Assembly: GCA_013813605.1 (NCBI GenBank)
Contig: JACCRL010000075.1
Location: 1 to 5,699 of the forward strand
DNA length: 5,699 nucleotides
Origin: Gemmatimonadaceae bacterium
GTDB lineage: Bacteria; Gemmatimonadota; Gemmatimonadetes; Gemmatimonadales; Gemmatimonadaceae
Reading direction: 5' to 3'
Below, piece by piece: positions 1 to 5,699 of this stretch. The notes under the pieces were generated by a model, which saw nothing but the letters and a program-made list of their open reading frames with translations, did not search any database and had not been told where the DNA came from. How positions within the stretch are numbered: the first letter of the stretch is position 1; the number at the start of each line of letters is the position of its first letter. Position numbers and translations under genes: made by a program.

Positions 1-1157
1 TTCCCGACGATCTCGTGCGTCAGCATTGAGTTGGCGGGATGGAGCCTCCCGAGCCGTGCATCACGGAACAGCCGCTCGAGTCCTCCGCGGCGGAATATCC
101 CGAACCCGCCAGCCACGTCGAGGGCGAGGTCGATGACGCGCCACGAGCTCTCGACCGCGTGGTACTTGGTAGCGAATATCTTCGCAACCCACATCGCGCC
201 ATGGTCCACGCCGGTGCTCCAGTCCGAAGCGGTGCGCTCCAGGTGCGGCTCGATTCCCTCCAGTTCCAGTCCCATCCGGGCGATGGCGTGCTGCACTTCC
301 GGGTGATACGCCATCGTTCGGGTGAGAGCGATAGATCGCTTTTTTTTCACCGTGCCAAGCGTAATGTCGAAAGCGCGGCGAGCCATGCCGTAGTAGATGT
401 TGCCGAACCCGATCAGCGCCCAGGCAAGAACACCGAGAACGAAAGCGTCAATCCCGGCAGCACCGGCGGGAACCACCCGGGAAATGTACCGGTCAGGAAT
501 GAACGCGCCGTCCAGGATCGTGTCCTCGCTCCGCGTTGACCGCATCCCCATGACGTCCCATGTCTCCTTGATCGCGAAGCCTTCGGTTTCCCGTGGCATG
601 AAGGCGTGCACGATCTTCGGAGCCTGGGGGTCGCTGGTGTCCATGCCGTGCAGCCCGAAGTAGTCCCAGACAGGAGAAAGACTGCCAAAGGACTTGTGGC
701 CGGTGAATCGGTAGCCACCACTCACCCGTTCGGCGGTGGTCGTCGAGAGAAGCAGCGGGATATCGTTTCCTGTTTCGGCGTGGCCCGCCGCGAAGATTTT
801 TCCGGCGGCAGCCTCTTCGAGGACCCATTGGAGCGATCGGTCGCCTGCTCGCCACAGGTCGGCGGCAACTCCCACCCAGTAAAGGTGCATGTTGATCGCG
901 AGAGCGGTTGGCGAGGCGTAGTATGCGAGCCGCCGCTGCTCACGCGCGAACTCGACAAAGCCCAGTCCCCGGCCTCCAAGCTCGCGCGGAACGAGGGACG
1001 TCAGGTACCCCGCCTCTCGCATATCGTTGAAATCGTCAGTGAAAAACGCACTCTTCTCGTCGTTTTCCGGCGCGCGCTCGTGGAACCGCACGAGCAGTTC
1101 GTCGGAAAGAATCGACTGCGTATCGGCGACCGCGTTGATTCCGGAAGCTGCGTTCAT
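1..1157 (-). CDS. Acyl-CoA dehydrogenase-like flavoprotein, 3' end cut by window edge
   Basis: An open frame of 385 codons runs from ATG at 1157 off the left edge without a stop; since the family is usually 380-400 residues, only a short tail is missing. The layout is that of the acyl-CoA dehydrogenase fold: helical N-domain (about 1-120), beta-domain with a flavin/substrate loop (AETGND at 127-132, TGHKSFGS 152-159, then WDVMGMRSTRSEDTILDGAFIP 200-221 in the usual place of the 'GMR-T-S-D' segment), and a C-terminal helical domain ending AGGFGIFRRGGLERLFRDAR 349-368. Family members use FAD to oxidise acyl-CoA alpha-beta bonds; others are flavin monooxygenases (DszC/HsaA type). Here the usual 'YEGT' catalytic glutamate position reads HPAN (373-376), and no acid sits at the alternative helix site of isovaleryl-CoA dehydrogenase, so dehydrogenase activity is doubtful. 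The start is supported by an AGGA six bases upstream. Family certain, substrate unknown. Confidence 0.9.
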   Translation of the reverse strand, partial: MNAASGINAVADTQSILSDELLVRFHERAPENDEKSAFFTDDFNDMREAGYLTSLVPRELGGRGLGFVEFAREQRRLAYYASPTALAINMHLYWVGVAADLWRAGDRSLQWVLEEAAAGKIFAAGHAETGNDIPLLLSTTTAERVSGGYRFTGHKSFGSLSPVWDYFGLHGMDTSDPQAPKIVHAFMPRETEGFAIKETWDVMGMRSTRSEDTILDGAFIPDRYISRVVPAGAAGIDAFVLGVLAWALIGFGNIYYGMARRAFDITLGTVKKKRSIALTRTMAYHPEVQHAIARMGLELEGIEPHLERTASDWSTGVDHGAMWVAKIFATKYHAVESSWRVIDLALDVAGGFGIFRRGGLERLFRDARLGRLHPANSMLTHEIVG

Positions 1158-1163
1158 TGTTGA

Positions 1164-1167
1164 TCCT
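1164..1167 (-). promoter_or_regulatory. Ribosome binding site of the acyl-CoA dehydrogenase-like gene
   Basis: AGGA on the minus strand lies 6 nt before the ATG at 1157, a normal Shine-Dalgarno spacing. It fixes this start in preference to the internal ATG at residue 46. Confidence 0.6.
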
Positions 1168-1269
1168 GGCTTAGTGCAAGCCGTTATCGGTTGGACATCT
1201 CCTGTTACGAGAGGCGGAATATCGCGCCGAAAGGGCTCATGGCTAGCGGAAACGGTCAGGGGATTAATG

Positions 1270-1300
1270 AAAAACCCATCATCAGGGTGATGATGGGTTT
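1270..1300 (-). terminator. Rho-independent terminator after the OmpA lipoprotein gene
   Basis: A perfect 13-bp inverted repeat (arms 1272-1284 and 1288-1300) encloses a 3-nt loop (CCC on the minus strand). On the minus strand the stem is followed by five T residues (1270-1274, the first three of them in the stem base), then CATTAA. It begins 27 nt after the OmpA stop codon. On the plus strand the stem is followed by only a C-rich stretch, so it acts mainly on minus-strand transcripts. Confidence 0.85.
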
Positions 1301-1327
1301 CTCGCCCAGCCGTTAATCACGCGCGTA

Positions 1328-1996
1328 CTATCTGTTCTTCACCTGATTCCGGTACGCCTCGCTGGCGAAGATTGCCACCTCGACACGGCGATTCCGCGCC
1401 CTCTGATCCTCTGTGTCGTTCGCCAGGACGGGCTCAGACTCACCTCGACCAACCGTCCGAATCCGGCTCGACGGAACTCCGAGTGACTGGAGATAGCTTC
1501 CTGCCGCCGACGCTCGGCGGCGCGAGAGGTCGTCGTTGAAGTTGTCAGACCCGACGTTGTCGGTGTGGCCAACGACAAGAATGTCCGAGTTCGGATACTG
1601 CTGCAGGCTGCGCGCGAGCTCCTGAAGGTTTTGGCGTCCCGCCGGCATGATGTCCGTGGAGTTGAAGGGAAAGAGAATTCCCGAATCGAACGTTACGGCG
1701 ATCCCTTCGCCCACCCGGTCGATGCGCGCGCCCTCGATTTTCTGCTCCAGCTCCTTCGCCTGCTGGTCCATCTGGTGCCCAATTACACCGCCGGCGGCAC
1801 CGCCCAGAACCGCACCCAGAATGGCGCCTCTCACCGTTGATCCGGTCTGGTTCCCGATTACTCCTCCGACCGCGGCGCCAGTGGTTGCGCCGATTACGGC
1901 CCCTCTCTCCTTCTGAGTCATTCCGGCGCAGCCGTTGAGCGCGAGCGCGCCAATGAAGATCGCGCCCAGGGCACGCGTTGATCTGTTTGCAGTCAT
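1328..1996 (-). CDS. OmpA-family outer-membrane lipoprotein with glycine-zipper domain (YiaD-like)
   Basis: A complete 222-residue protein that should anchor the outer membrane to peptidoglycan. Residues 1-22 form a lipoprotein signal peptide with lipobox LNGC; the acylated residue is Cys23, followed by Ala rather than Asp, which favours outer-membrane sorting. Residues 31-75 are a glycine zipper made of two similar 20-residue units. Residues about 76-95 are a polar, probably helical linker. Residues about 98-212 are an OmpA C-terminal domain with HTDNVG (144-149), LSRRRA (157-162) and the NRRVEVAI end (202-209). Asp146 and Arg161 sit 15 apart, as do the diaminopimelate-binding Asp and Arg known from Acinetobacter OmpA. 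The order lipobox, zipper, OmpA domain matches the YiaD-type lipoproteins. The ribosome binding site is weak (GGGA about 9 nt before ATG). It lies 65 nt after the barrel gene and ends before a strong terminator. Confidence 0.95.
   Translation of the reverse strand: MTANRSTRALGAIFIGALALNGCAGMTQKERGAVIGATTGAAVGGVIGNQTGSTVRGAILGAVLGGAAGGVIGHQMDQQAKELEQKIEGARIDRVGEGIAVTFDSGILFPFNSTDIMPAGRQNLQELARSLQQYPNSDILVVGHTDNVGSDNFNDDLSRRRASAAGSYLQSLGVPSSRIRTVGRGESEPVLANDTEDQRARNRRVEVAIFASEAYRNQVKNR
1772..1906 (-). repeat. Internal duplication encoding the glycine zipper
   Basis: Residues 31-50 (RGAVIGATTGAAVGGVIGNQ) and 56-75 (RGAILGAVLGGAAGGVIGHQ) of the OmpA lipoprotein align without gaps at an offset of 25 residues, with 13 identities of 20. 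They are two copies of a Gly-xxx-Gly membrane-associating unit. The similarity is at protein level; the DNA copies have diverged. Confidence 0.7.
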
Positions 1997-2031
1997 GGTG
2001 TGTTTCCCGTTTAGGATGTACCCGTCACTCG

Positions 2032-2047
2032 TTCAAGTTGGGTGCCA
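2032..2047 (-). promoter_or_regulatory. Candidate sigma54-type promoter of the OmpA lipoprotein gene
   Basis: The minus strand reads TGGCACCCAACTTGAA. Against the sigma54 consensus TGGCAC-R-N4-TTGCW this matches the whole -24 element and TTG of the -12 element with exact spacing, but has A in place of the conserved C of the -12 GC and C in place of the purine. It lies in the 65-nt gap before the gene and would give a 5' leader of about 25 nt. A sigma70 reading (TTGAAC, 17 nt, TAAACG) is possible but has a poor -10. Chance or a weak promoter cannot be excluded. Confidence 0.3.
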
Positions 2048-2061
2048 CGGATCAGCTCTAT

Positions 2062-4266
2062 TCAGAATCCCTGCCCGATCCGGCCCGTGAATTTCCACGG
2101 GCCTCTCGTGTCGATCGGTCTCGTAACGCCAAACGCCAGGGCGCCGTTGAAGAAAGTCACCAGAAACTCGGCGGTTGCGCGAACGCCATCCGTCGGACGC
2201 GATAAGGCGACCAAATGACCGGTTAGGGTATCCCGCACCGTTCCAAGCTCCAGCAGCGCGCGTTCGGCGCCAACACCGGATACGTCCGTCCAGCCCGCGT
2301 GAATGCCGGCGGCGACTCCCGGCGCCAGGCCGGGTAAGATCAGGTTGCTTGGCAGCCGGATGGGCGCCCGGAGCAGGGGAAACGTGTAGCCCGCGACCGC
2401 TCGCGCGAGGGCGGCGCGGTCGCCGCCAAACTCCTTGTATCCGTACGCATTCAATCCCTCGCCGCCGCCGATCTCGAACATCGCCTGCGGGGCGGGCTCG
2501 CCGATGACGGTGCCCGCGTCAGCCCGCGCATACAGCTGAAACGGCCCGAGCTCGCGGCGGGCGGCCGTGCGCAGCTCCAGCCTCTGCCAGCGAAGATCGC
2601 CGTCAGCACGCTCGTAGCGGATTCTCGCCCCCACACCGCGATCCACGAACAGCCCGCTCACCTGGGAGTTGTGCTCGAGCGCGGCGACTGTCCTCACGTA
2701 ATTCCCTTCCCTGATTCCACGGTTCGGGCGAAATCCTTCGCCCTTTCCCACGTAGAGCCCGCGCGAGATGTTCTGCCGCACCGCGTCATCCGACGCGGCT
2801 CCGATCTCGATTCTTGCCAGGCCCCGCTTTTTCGAGCCGAGCACGCGGCCGAGGTACATCGACGCGCTGCGCCGGTCGAGATAGTCGAAGTCGTCGGTGC
2901 TCCCCAGGAGCGCTGACAACGACGCACCCCACGAGAAGGGAAGCTGGAAGTCGTTCGTGTGCGCGAGCGCCCTTTCGAGGCGGAGCCCGGTCGTGGTGAG
3001 GCCGCGGGTTCTCTCCACACCGACGGTTCCGCGCGCAGTACGCTCTGCCCACGCCCAGCCGATGGAACCGCTGGCAGTCAGGCCGCGCACCGGCGCGCCG
3101 AAGTCCGTCCCGGCAGCGACGCCGGTGAACAATCCCTCGATGCGGTTGAAGCGGAGAACCTCTCCAATAGCACGCGGCCGGAAGTGAATGCCCCTCCCGC
3201 GTTCAGCAGTTCCCCAGCTCTCAGGCGCAAGATCGTCGAGCTCCCCGTAATAGACATCGCTGCTCGCGGCACCGATCGGCCGCTCCCAGCTGTCAAAGCG
3301 CGCCTGATCCGCGGACGAGGCAAAGGTCAGGCTGTGCCGAAGCCCGCGAGGCGCCTCTCTTCCGCTCCACGAGGAATCGTTGGGCCGGTACCCATCGAAG
3401 CGCGACACGATGCGGACGACGCTCCGGAAATCACCGAGCAGTGCTACACGCGCCTGAAACTCAGTGCGCTGGAAGGCCGGCAGCCAGTAGGCGCCGTCCA
3501 CCTCGACGTTCACCAGCTCGACGAACGACGCACCGCTCACACCGGCGATGCGGCTACCTGCCTTGAGAGTCACCTTGCCGTCACGCACCTCTACCATGCG
3601 TCCCCGCATCCGCGCGATCTGCTTCCAGTCGGCATCCAGATACATGTCGCCGTGGAAGAGGATCGCATCCCCCGGAGCATCAAGGCGAGGGATAACGCGA
3701 ACGCGGACGATTGGAATACGCCGCCCGTTGGATATGAGGGTGACGGAGGTGTCACCACCCTCATAGGCGTAGTACCTCGCCCGGTTTACGGCGAGCGGAT
3801 GCACGGCGAGTCCCGCGCTCACGGCACCCGACGCCCTGTTCGCGCCGGGAGGAGGAGTCACGCCCAGCTGAAGACGATTCCCGTAAAGGGTCGGCGCCGT
3901 CCAGCCGCCGAAAAAACTCATCAGCGAAAAGGTGGGACCGACGGACTGATTACGGTAACCGACGACGCGCTGGTCGTAGCGATCAGGCGATCTCCATCGA
4001 ACATCGCTCGCGATCTGCTCCACCTGGGCGGTGCGCTCGCGGCCCGAGTCCAGAACGATGAGCGACATCTCGGTTTCGATGCGCGCGCGGTAGGCGCGAA
4101 GACGATCTGGAATCTGGGCGTTGACGCGGGCGGCCTCGGACAGGAGGACACTCAACGCCGGCGTCGGGATTACGGGGTTGACGCCCGGCGTTACCTGCGC
4201 GCCGGTGCGTGCAGTAAAGACTGCGACGGCAACCGAGACAATCAGTACGCGATTGGTAAGGGTCAG
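2062..4266 (-). CDS. Outer-membrane beta-barrel protein, DUF5686/Omp85-like, with signal peptide
   Basis: A 734-residue protein if translation starts at CTG 4266. Residues 1-23 are a Sec signal peptide (Arg6, hydrophobic core 7-17, likely cut after TGA23 before Gln). Residues about 60-230 form a periplasmic part: Tyr-rich YYAYEGGDT (165-173) and RVIPRLD...ILFHGDMYLDADW (190-214) resemble the segment of DUF5686 proteins in which a short strand pair precedes 'F-G-iyid--W'. The rest is rich in alternating, aromatic-containing strands typical of a barrel. FEIGGGEGLNAYGYKEFGGD (597-616) followed by RAALARAVAGYTFPL resembles the D15/Omp85 'GG--LRGY---F-GD' motif near the C-terminus, and the last residue is Phe, as in many barrel proteins. 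The first TTG start (4155) would give 697 residues but no signal peptide, so it is unlikely. The gene overlaps the methyltransferase stop by 4 nt. Barrel nature is fairly sure; the exact family and role (transport, assembly or surface export) are not. Confidence 0.8.
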   Translation of the reverse strand: MTLTNRVLIVSVAVAVFTARTGAQVTPGVNPVIPTPALSVLLSEAARVNAQIPDRLRAYRARIETEMSLIVLDSGRERTAQVEQIASDVRWRSPDRYDQRVVGYRNQSVGPTFSLMSFFGGWTAPTLYGNRLQLGVTPPPGANRASGAVSAGLAVHPLAVNRARYYAYEGGDTSVTLISNGRRIPIVRVRVIPRLDAPGDAILFHGDMYLDADWKQIARMRGRMVEVRDGKVTLKAGSRIAGVSGASFVELVNVEVDGAYWLPAFQRTEFQARVALLGDFRSVVRIVSRFDGYRPNDSSWSGREAPRGLRHSLTFASSADQARFDSWERPIGAASSDVYYGELDDLAPESWGTAERGRGIHFRPRAIGEVLRFNRIEGLFTGVAAGTDFGAPVRGLTASGSIGWAWAERTARGTVGVERTRGLTTTGLRLERALAHTNDFQLPFSWGASLSALLGSTDDFDYLDRRSASMYLGRVLGSKKRGLARIEIGAASDDAVRQNISRGLYVGKGEGFRPNRGIREGNYVRTVAALEHNSQVSGLFVDRGVGARIRYERADGDLRWQRLELRTAARRELGPFQLYARADAGTVIGEPAPQAMFEIGGGEGLNAYGYKEFGGDRAALARAVAGYTFPLLRAPIRLPSNLILPGLAPGVAAGIHAGWTDVSGVGAERALLELGTVRDTLTGHLVALSRPTDGVRATAEFLVTFFNGALAFGVTRPIDTRGPWKFTGRIGQGF
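4198..4266 (-). other. Signal peptide of the outer-membrane barrel protein
   Basis: The 23 codons from CTG 4266 read (M)TLTNRVLIVSVAVAVFTARTGA, then QVTPG. This has a positive residue, an 11-residue hydrophobic core and a small-residue cleavage site (Thr at -3, Ala at -1). The coding frame is open back to 4338 but contains no ATG, GTG or TTG before this point; the only rare starts in place are CTG at 4266, CTG at 4245 and the ATT codons. Confidence 0.7.
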
Positions 4267-5207
4267 GCAGTGCCCTTGATGAGGAAGAATGCGAGTCCGT
4301 CCCAGAGAGCGAACGGGCGCTCGCCGGCAATGAGGACTTCATACCCGCTGGCGGCGGCAAGGATTCGCACTTCCTGAGTGTCCGCCGCGTCATCGCCCGA
4401 ATACGAGTAGTTCAGAATCACCAGCCGCCCGCCAGGCGTGAGGACCCGCGCGGATTCCGCGAAAAAACGCTCTACGAGCTCGTACCCGGATTGGCGCAGG
4501 TAGGGGAAGCTGTCAACGGCGATCGCCGTATCGAATGCGCCGTCCTCGAACTCTTCCAGACCGGCCCCGCTTCCCTTCACGACGCTAACGTTGGCCAGTC
4601 CCGCGCAGCGACGCCTTGCCGCCTTCACCATCTCGAGCGACACGTCGATTCCCGCGGCGGTCCTGACGCGAGGAGCAAGCGCGGTGAGCAAACGGCCGAT
4701 GCCGCATCCGATGTCGAGGAGCGCAGTTGACGGTGAGATTGCTCCCCATTCGTGCAGCTGCTTCACGATCTCGTCGGTCGCGGCGCTGAGCAGCTCCGGA
4801 TTCCCCAGCGAGTAAAGCGCAACGCTCGCTTCTTCGGACTGCTGTACTGACCAGTCAAAGAGTCGCTCACAGAACGCGATTCCTTCCTCGACGGTGCGCG
4901 CGGGTTTCGCAGAATCCATGTCGGCGCGAAGCATCGCCGCAATGCGCTCGCAACCCGCGCCGTTCGCGGCGATCAACCGCTCGAGCTCGGCGGTGTCTCG
5001 CTTCACGCCGCCCGCCTGTCCCTGTGCCGCGTTTGCCACCGCTTTGGCAACAGCGCCAGCGTCTTCCGTTTCGATGAGGAGCTGCATCAGCGCAACCGGC
5101 GCCGAGGTCTCGCCGCGCCAGTGCCGATCGAGAATCAGCGCGAGGGCGGGATCAATCCCCTTGTCGTTCGAACCGCGCTTATCTACAGGCAGCCGCTCAG
5201 CCGTCAT
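4263..5207 (-). CDS. Class I SAM-dependent methyltransferase
   Basis: A 314-residue protein that should transfer a methyl group from S-adenosylmethionine; the acceptor is unknown. Residues about 140-314 are a Rossmann-type methyltransferase domain: motif I LLDIGCGIGRLL (163-174), acidic residue in GIDVSLEMV (186-194, Asp188) for the ribose, DTAIAVDSFPYL (226-237) and ARVLTPGGRLVIL (253-265). Residues 1-140 are an alpha-helical region of no family I recognise, starting with IDPALALILDRHWRGE (18-33). The start at 5207 is preferred to ATG 5270 (335 residues): the extra 21 residues are low in complexity and are read through the end of the upstream gene in another frame. No clear ribosome binding site precedes 5207, fitting translational coupling to the PurD-like gene, which it overlaps by 11 nt. 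It may also be a domain of the same pathway as that ligase. Confidence 0.9.
   Translation of the reverse strand: MTAERLPVDKRGSNDKGIDPALALILDRHWRGETSAPVALMQLLIETEDAGAVAKAVANAAQGQAGGVKRDTAELERLIAANGAGCERIAAMLRADMDSAKPARTVEEGIAFCERLFDWSVQQSEEASVALYSLGNPELLSAATDEIVKQLHEWGAISPSTALLDIGCGIGRLLTALAPRVRTAAGIDVSLEMVKAARRRCAGLANVSVVKGSGAGLEEFEDGAFDTAIAVDSFPYLRQSGYELVERFFAESARVLTPGGRLVILNYSYSGDDAADTQEVRILAAASGYEVLIAGERPFALWDGLAFFLIKGTA
4273..4277 (-). promoter_or_regulatory. Ribosome binding site deciding the CTG start of the barrel gene
   Basis: AAGGG on the minus strand, inside the last codons of the methyltransferase gene, lies 6 nt before the CTG at 4266. Together with the CTGA stop/start overlap it favours this rare start over the CTG at 4245 and the TTG at 4155. 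Confidence 0.5.
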
Positions 5208-5699
5208 GGAAAAGGCCGAGCCGGCGCATTTCGCCGAGATCGCGCTCGATGAGACGAACGCCGATGTCATTCCGGTAGCGTGAGTTGGGGATCACTACTT
5301 TCCCAACCCGTTCGTAAGCCTTCCTCCTCGCGCTTTCGATCGACCCGGCGACCCCGGTCACGACCATTATGTAACCGATCATTCCTGCCGTGAGGAGCTG
5401 CCCGTCACGGAGATCGACCTCGCCATAGTGGAATGCGTCGCGATCTTCGTCGTCCACCGTGCCCGCGAAGCAGATCGGCCGTCCCTTTCCCAGCTCCTCG
5501 TACTCGTGTGCATAGGGAAATGGCGGAACGGTGATGACCACTCCGACCGACCAGCCGCCGTCGGTTTCGAATGTCGTCGCGCTCCGGTGAACCATCGAGC
5601 GGAAGATTTCGTCCCAGCCGGCAACGTGCAGCGAGTCGAGGATGGGAAAACCGGGATACCCGAACCGACACGTGAACTCGAGCGGCCAAATGCCCTCAT
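5197..5699 (-). CDS. PurD-like ATP-grasp ligase, C-terminal part (5' end outside window)
   Basis: Only the last 166 residues lie in the window; the frame is open to the right edge, where the gene begins outside. EGIWPLEFTCRFGYPGFPIL (1-20) occupies the place of the end of the ATP-grasp domain of phosphoribosylamine-glycine ligase, usually 'EFN-RFGDPE'. Residues 49-150 follow the GARS C-terminal domain: VGVVITVPPFPYAHEYEELG (51-70), ICFAGT (75-80, PurD 'vFHAGT'), GQLLTAGMIGYIMVVTGVAG (99-118), SARRKAYERVGKVVIPNSRYRNDIG (122-146). True PurD joins glycine to phosphoribosylamine in purine synthesis. Here the metal-binding Asn of 'EFN' is Thr and 'DPE' is YPG, so this looks like a divergent paralogue rather than the housekeeping enzyme. 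Its stop overlaps the methyltransferase start by 11 nt, suggesting a shared pathway. An internal ATG at 5595 is not the start. Confidence 0.85.
   Translation of the reverse strand, partial: EGIWPLEFTCRFGYPGFPILDSLHVAGWDEIFRSMVHRSATTFETDGGWSVGVVITVPPFPYAHEYEELGKGRPICFAGTVDDEDRDAFHYGEVDLRDGQLLTAGMIGYIMVVTGVAGSIESARRKAYERVGKVVIPNSRYRNDIGVRLIERDLGEMRRLGLFHDG

Larger units (their letters stand above)
1158..1327. other. Intergenic region between OmpA lipoprotein and acyl-CoA dehydrogenase-like gene
   Basis: This 170-nt gap holds the terminator of the upstream gene (1270-1300) and the ribosome binding site of the downstream gene. About 100 nt between them should hold the promoter of the acyl-CoA dehydrogenase-like gene, because the terminator should block read-through, but I see no convincing -35/-10 pair, operator repeat or riboswitch-like structure there. 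Confidence 0.6.

Noticed and set aside
413..855. Minus-strand open frames of 102 and 120 codons
   Set aside because: They are other-frame readings inside the acyl-CoA dehydrogenase-like gene, which has no stop in the window. They do not indicate a frameshift: the true frame is intact from 1157 to the edge.
606..1163. A 185-codon open frame on the plus strand
   Set aside because: It is antisense to the acyl-CoA dehydrogenase-like gene, whose frame has recognisable conserved motifs; the plus-strand product has none.
1158..1270. Small open frames in the gap before the acyl-CoA dehydrogenase-like gene (such as an 11-codon frame starting ATGAGCCCTTTC)
   Set aside because: They are too short, have no properly spaced ribosome binding site, and show no leader-peptide features such as codon runs or attenuator stems.
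2959..4377. A 472-codon open frame on the plus strand
   Set aside because: It lies wholly opposite the barrel and methyltransferase genes, has a composition typical of antisense frames in GC-rich DNA (Arg, Ala, Pro and His rich), no recognisable domain and no clear ribosome binding site.
5208..5270. A longer methyltransferase starting at ATG 5270
   Set aside because: The added 21 residues are read through the conserved end of the PurD-like gene in another frame and look non-native; the ATG at 5207 gives the tight overlap typical of coupled genes.
5379..5699. Minus-strand open frames of 106 and 94 codons at the right edge
   Set aside because: Shadows of the PurD-like gene, whose real frame continues past the window edge.

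Overview
The window is GC-rich and reads entirely on the minus strand. It carries five protein genes, two of them cut by the window edges. A glycine-zipper/OmpA lipoprotein and a large outer-membrane beta-barrel protein with a signal peptide point to a Gram-negative (diderm) bacterium. GC content and family mix would suit a soil or metagenomic phylum such as Gemmatimonadota, but that is a guess from style; there is no phylogenetic marker here.

Reading in the direction of transcription (right to left): (1) the C-terminal 166 residues of a PurD-like ATP-grasp ligase enter from the right edge; (2) a class I SAM-dependent methyltransferase overlaps its end by 11 nt; (3) a 734-residue outer-membrane barrel protein overlaps the methyltransferase stop by 4 nt (CTGA), apparently from a non-ATG start; (4) after a 65-nt gap that holds a sigma54-like promoter candidate comes an OmpA/YiaD-type lipoprotein; (5) a strong intrinsic terminator closes this block. 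After a 170-nt gap, an acyl-CoA dehydrogenase-like flavoprotein gene runs off the left edge, almost complete.

Genes 1-3 overlap and are probably translationally coupled. The OmpA gene could be read through from them or from its own promoter. Gene 5 is downstream of the terminator and is probably a separate unit.

The points most worth a second look are: the barrel gene, whose signal peptide lies upstream of every ATG/GTG/TTG and is reached only from a CTG (or similar) start; the acyl-CoA dehydrogenase-like protein, which lacks the usual catalytic glutamate; the PurD-like protein, whose metal-binding motif departs from canonical PurD; and the unusual coupling of an ATP-grasp enzyme, a methyltransferase and an outer-membrane barrel. 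No RNA genes, CRISPR arrays, insertion sequences or phage genes were seen.
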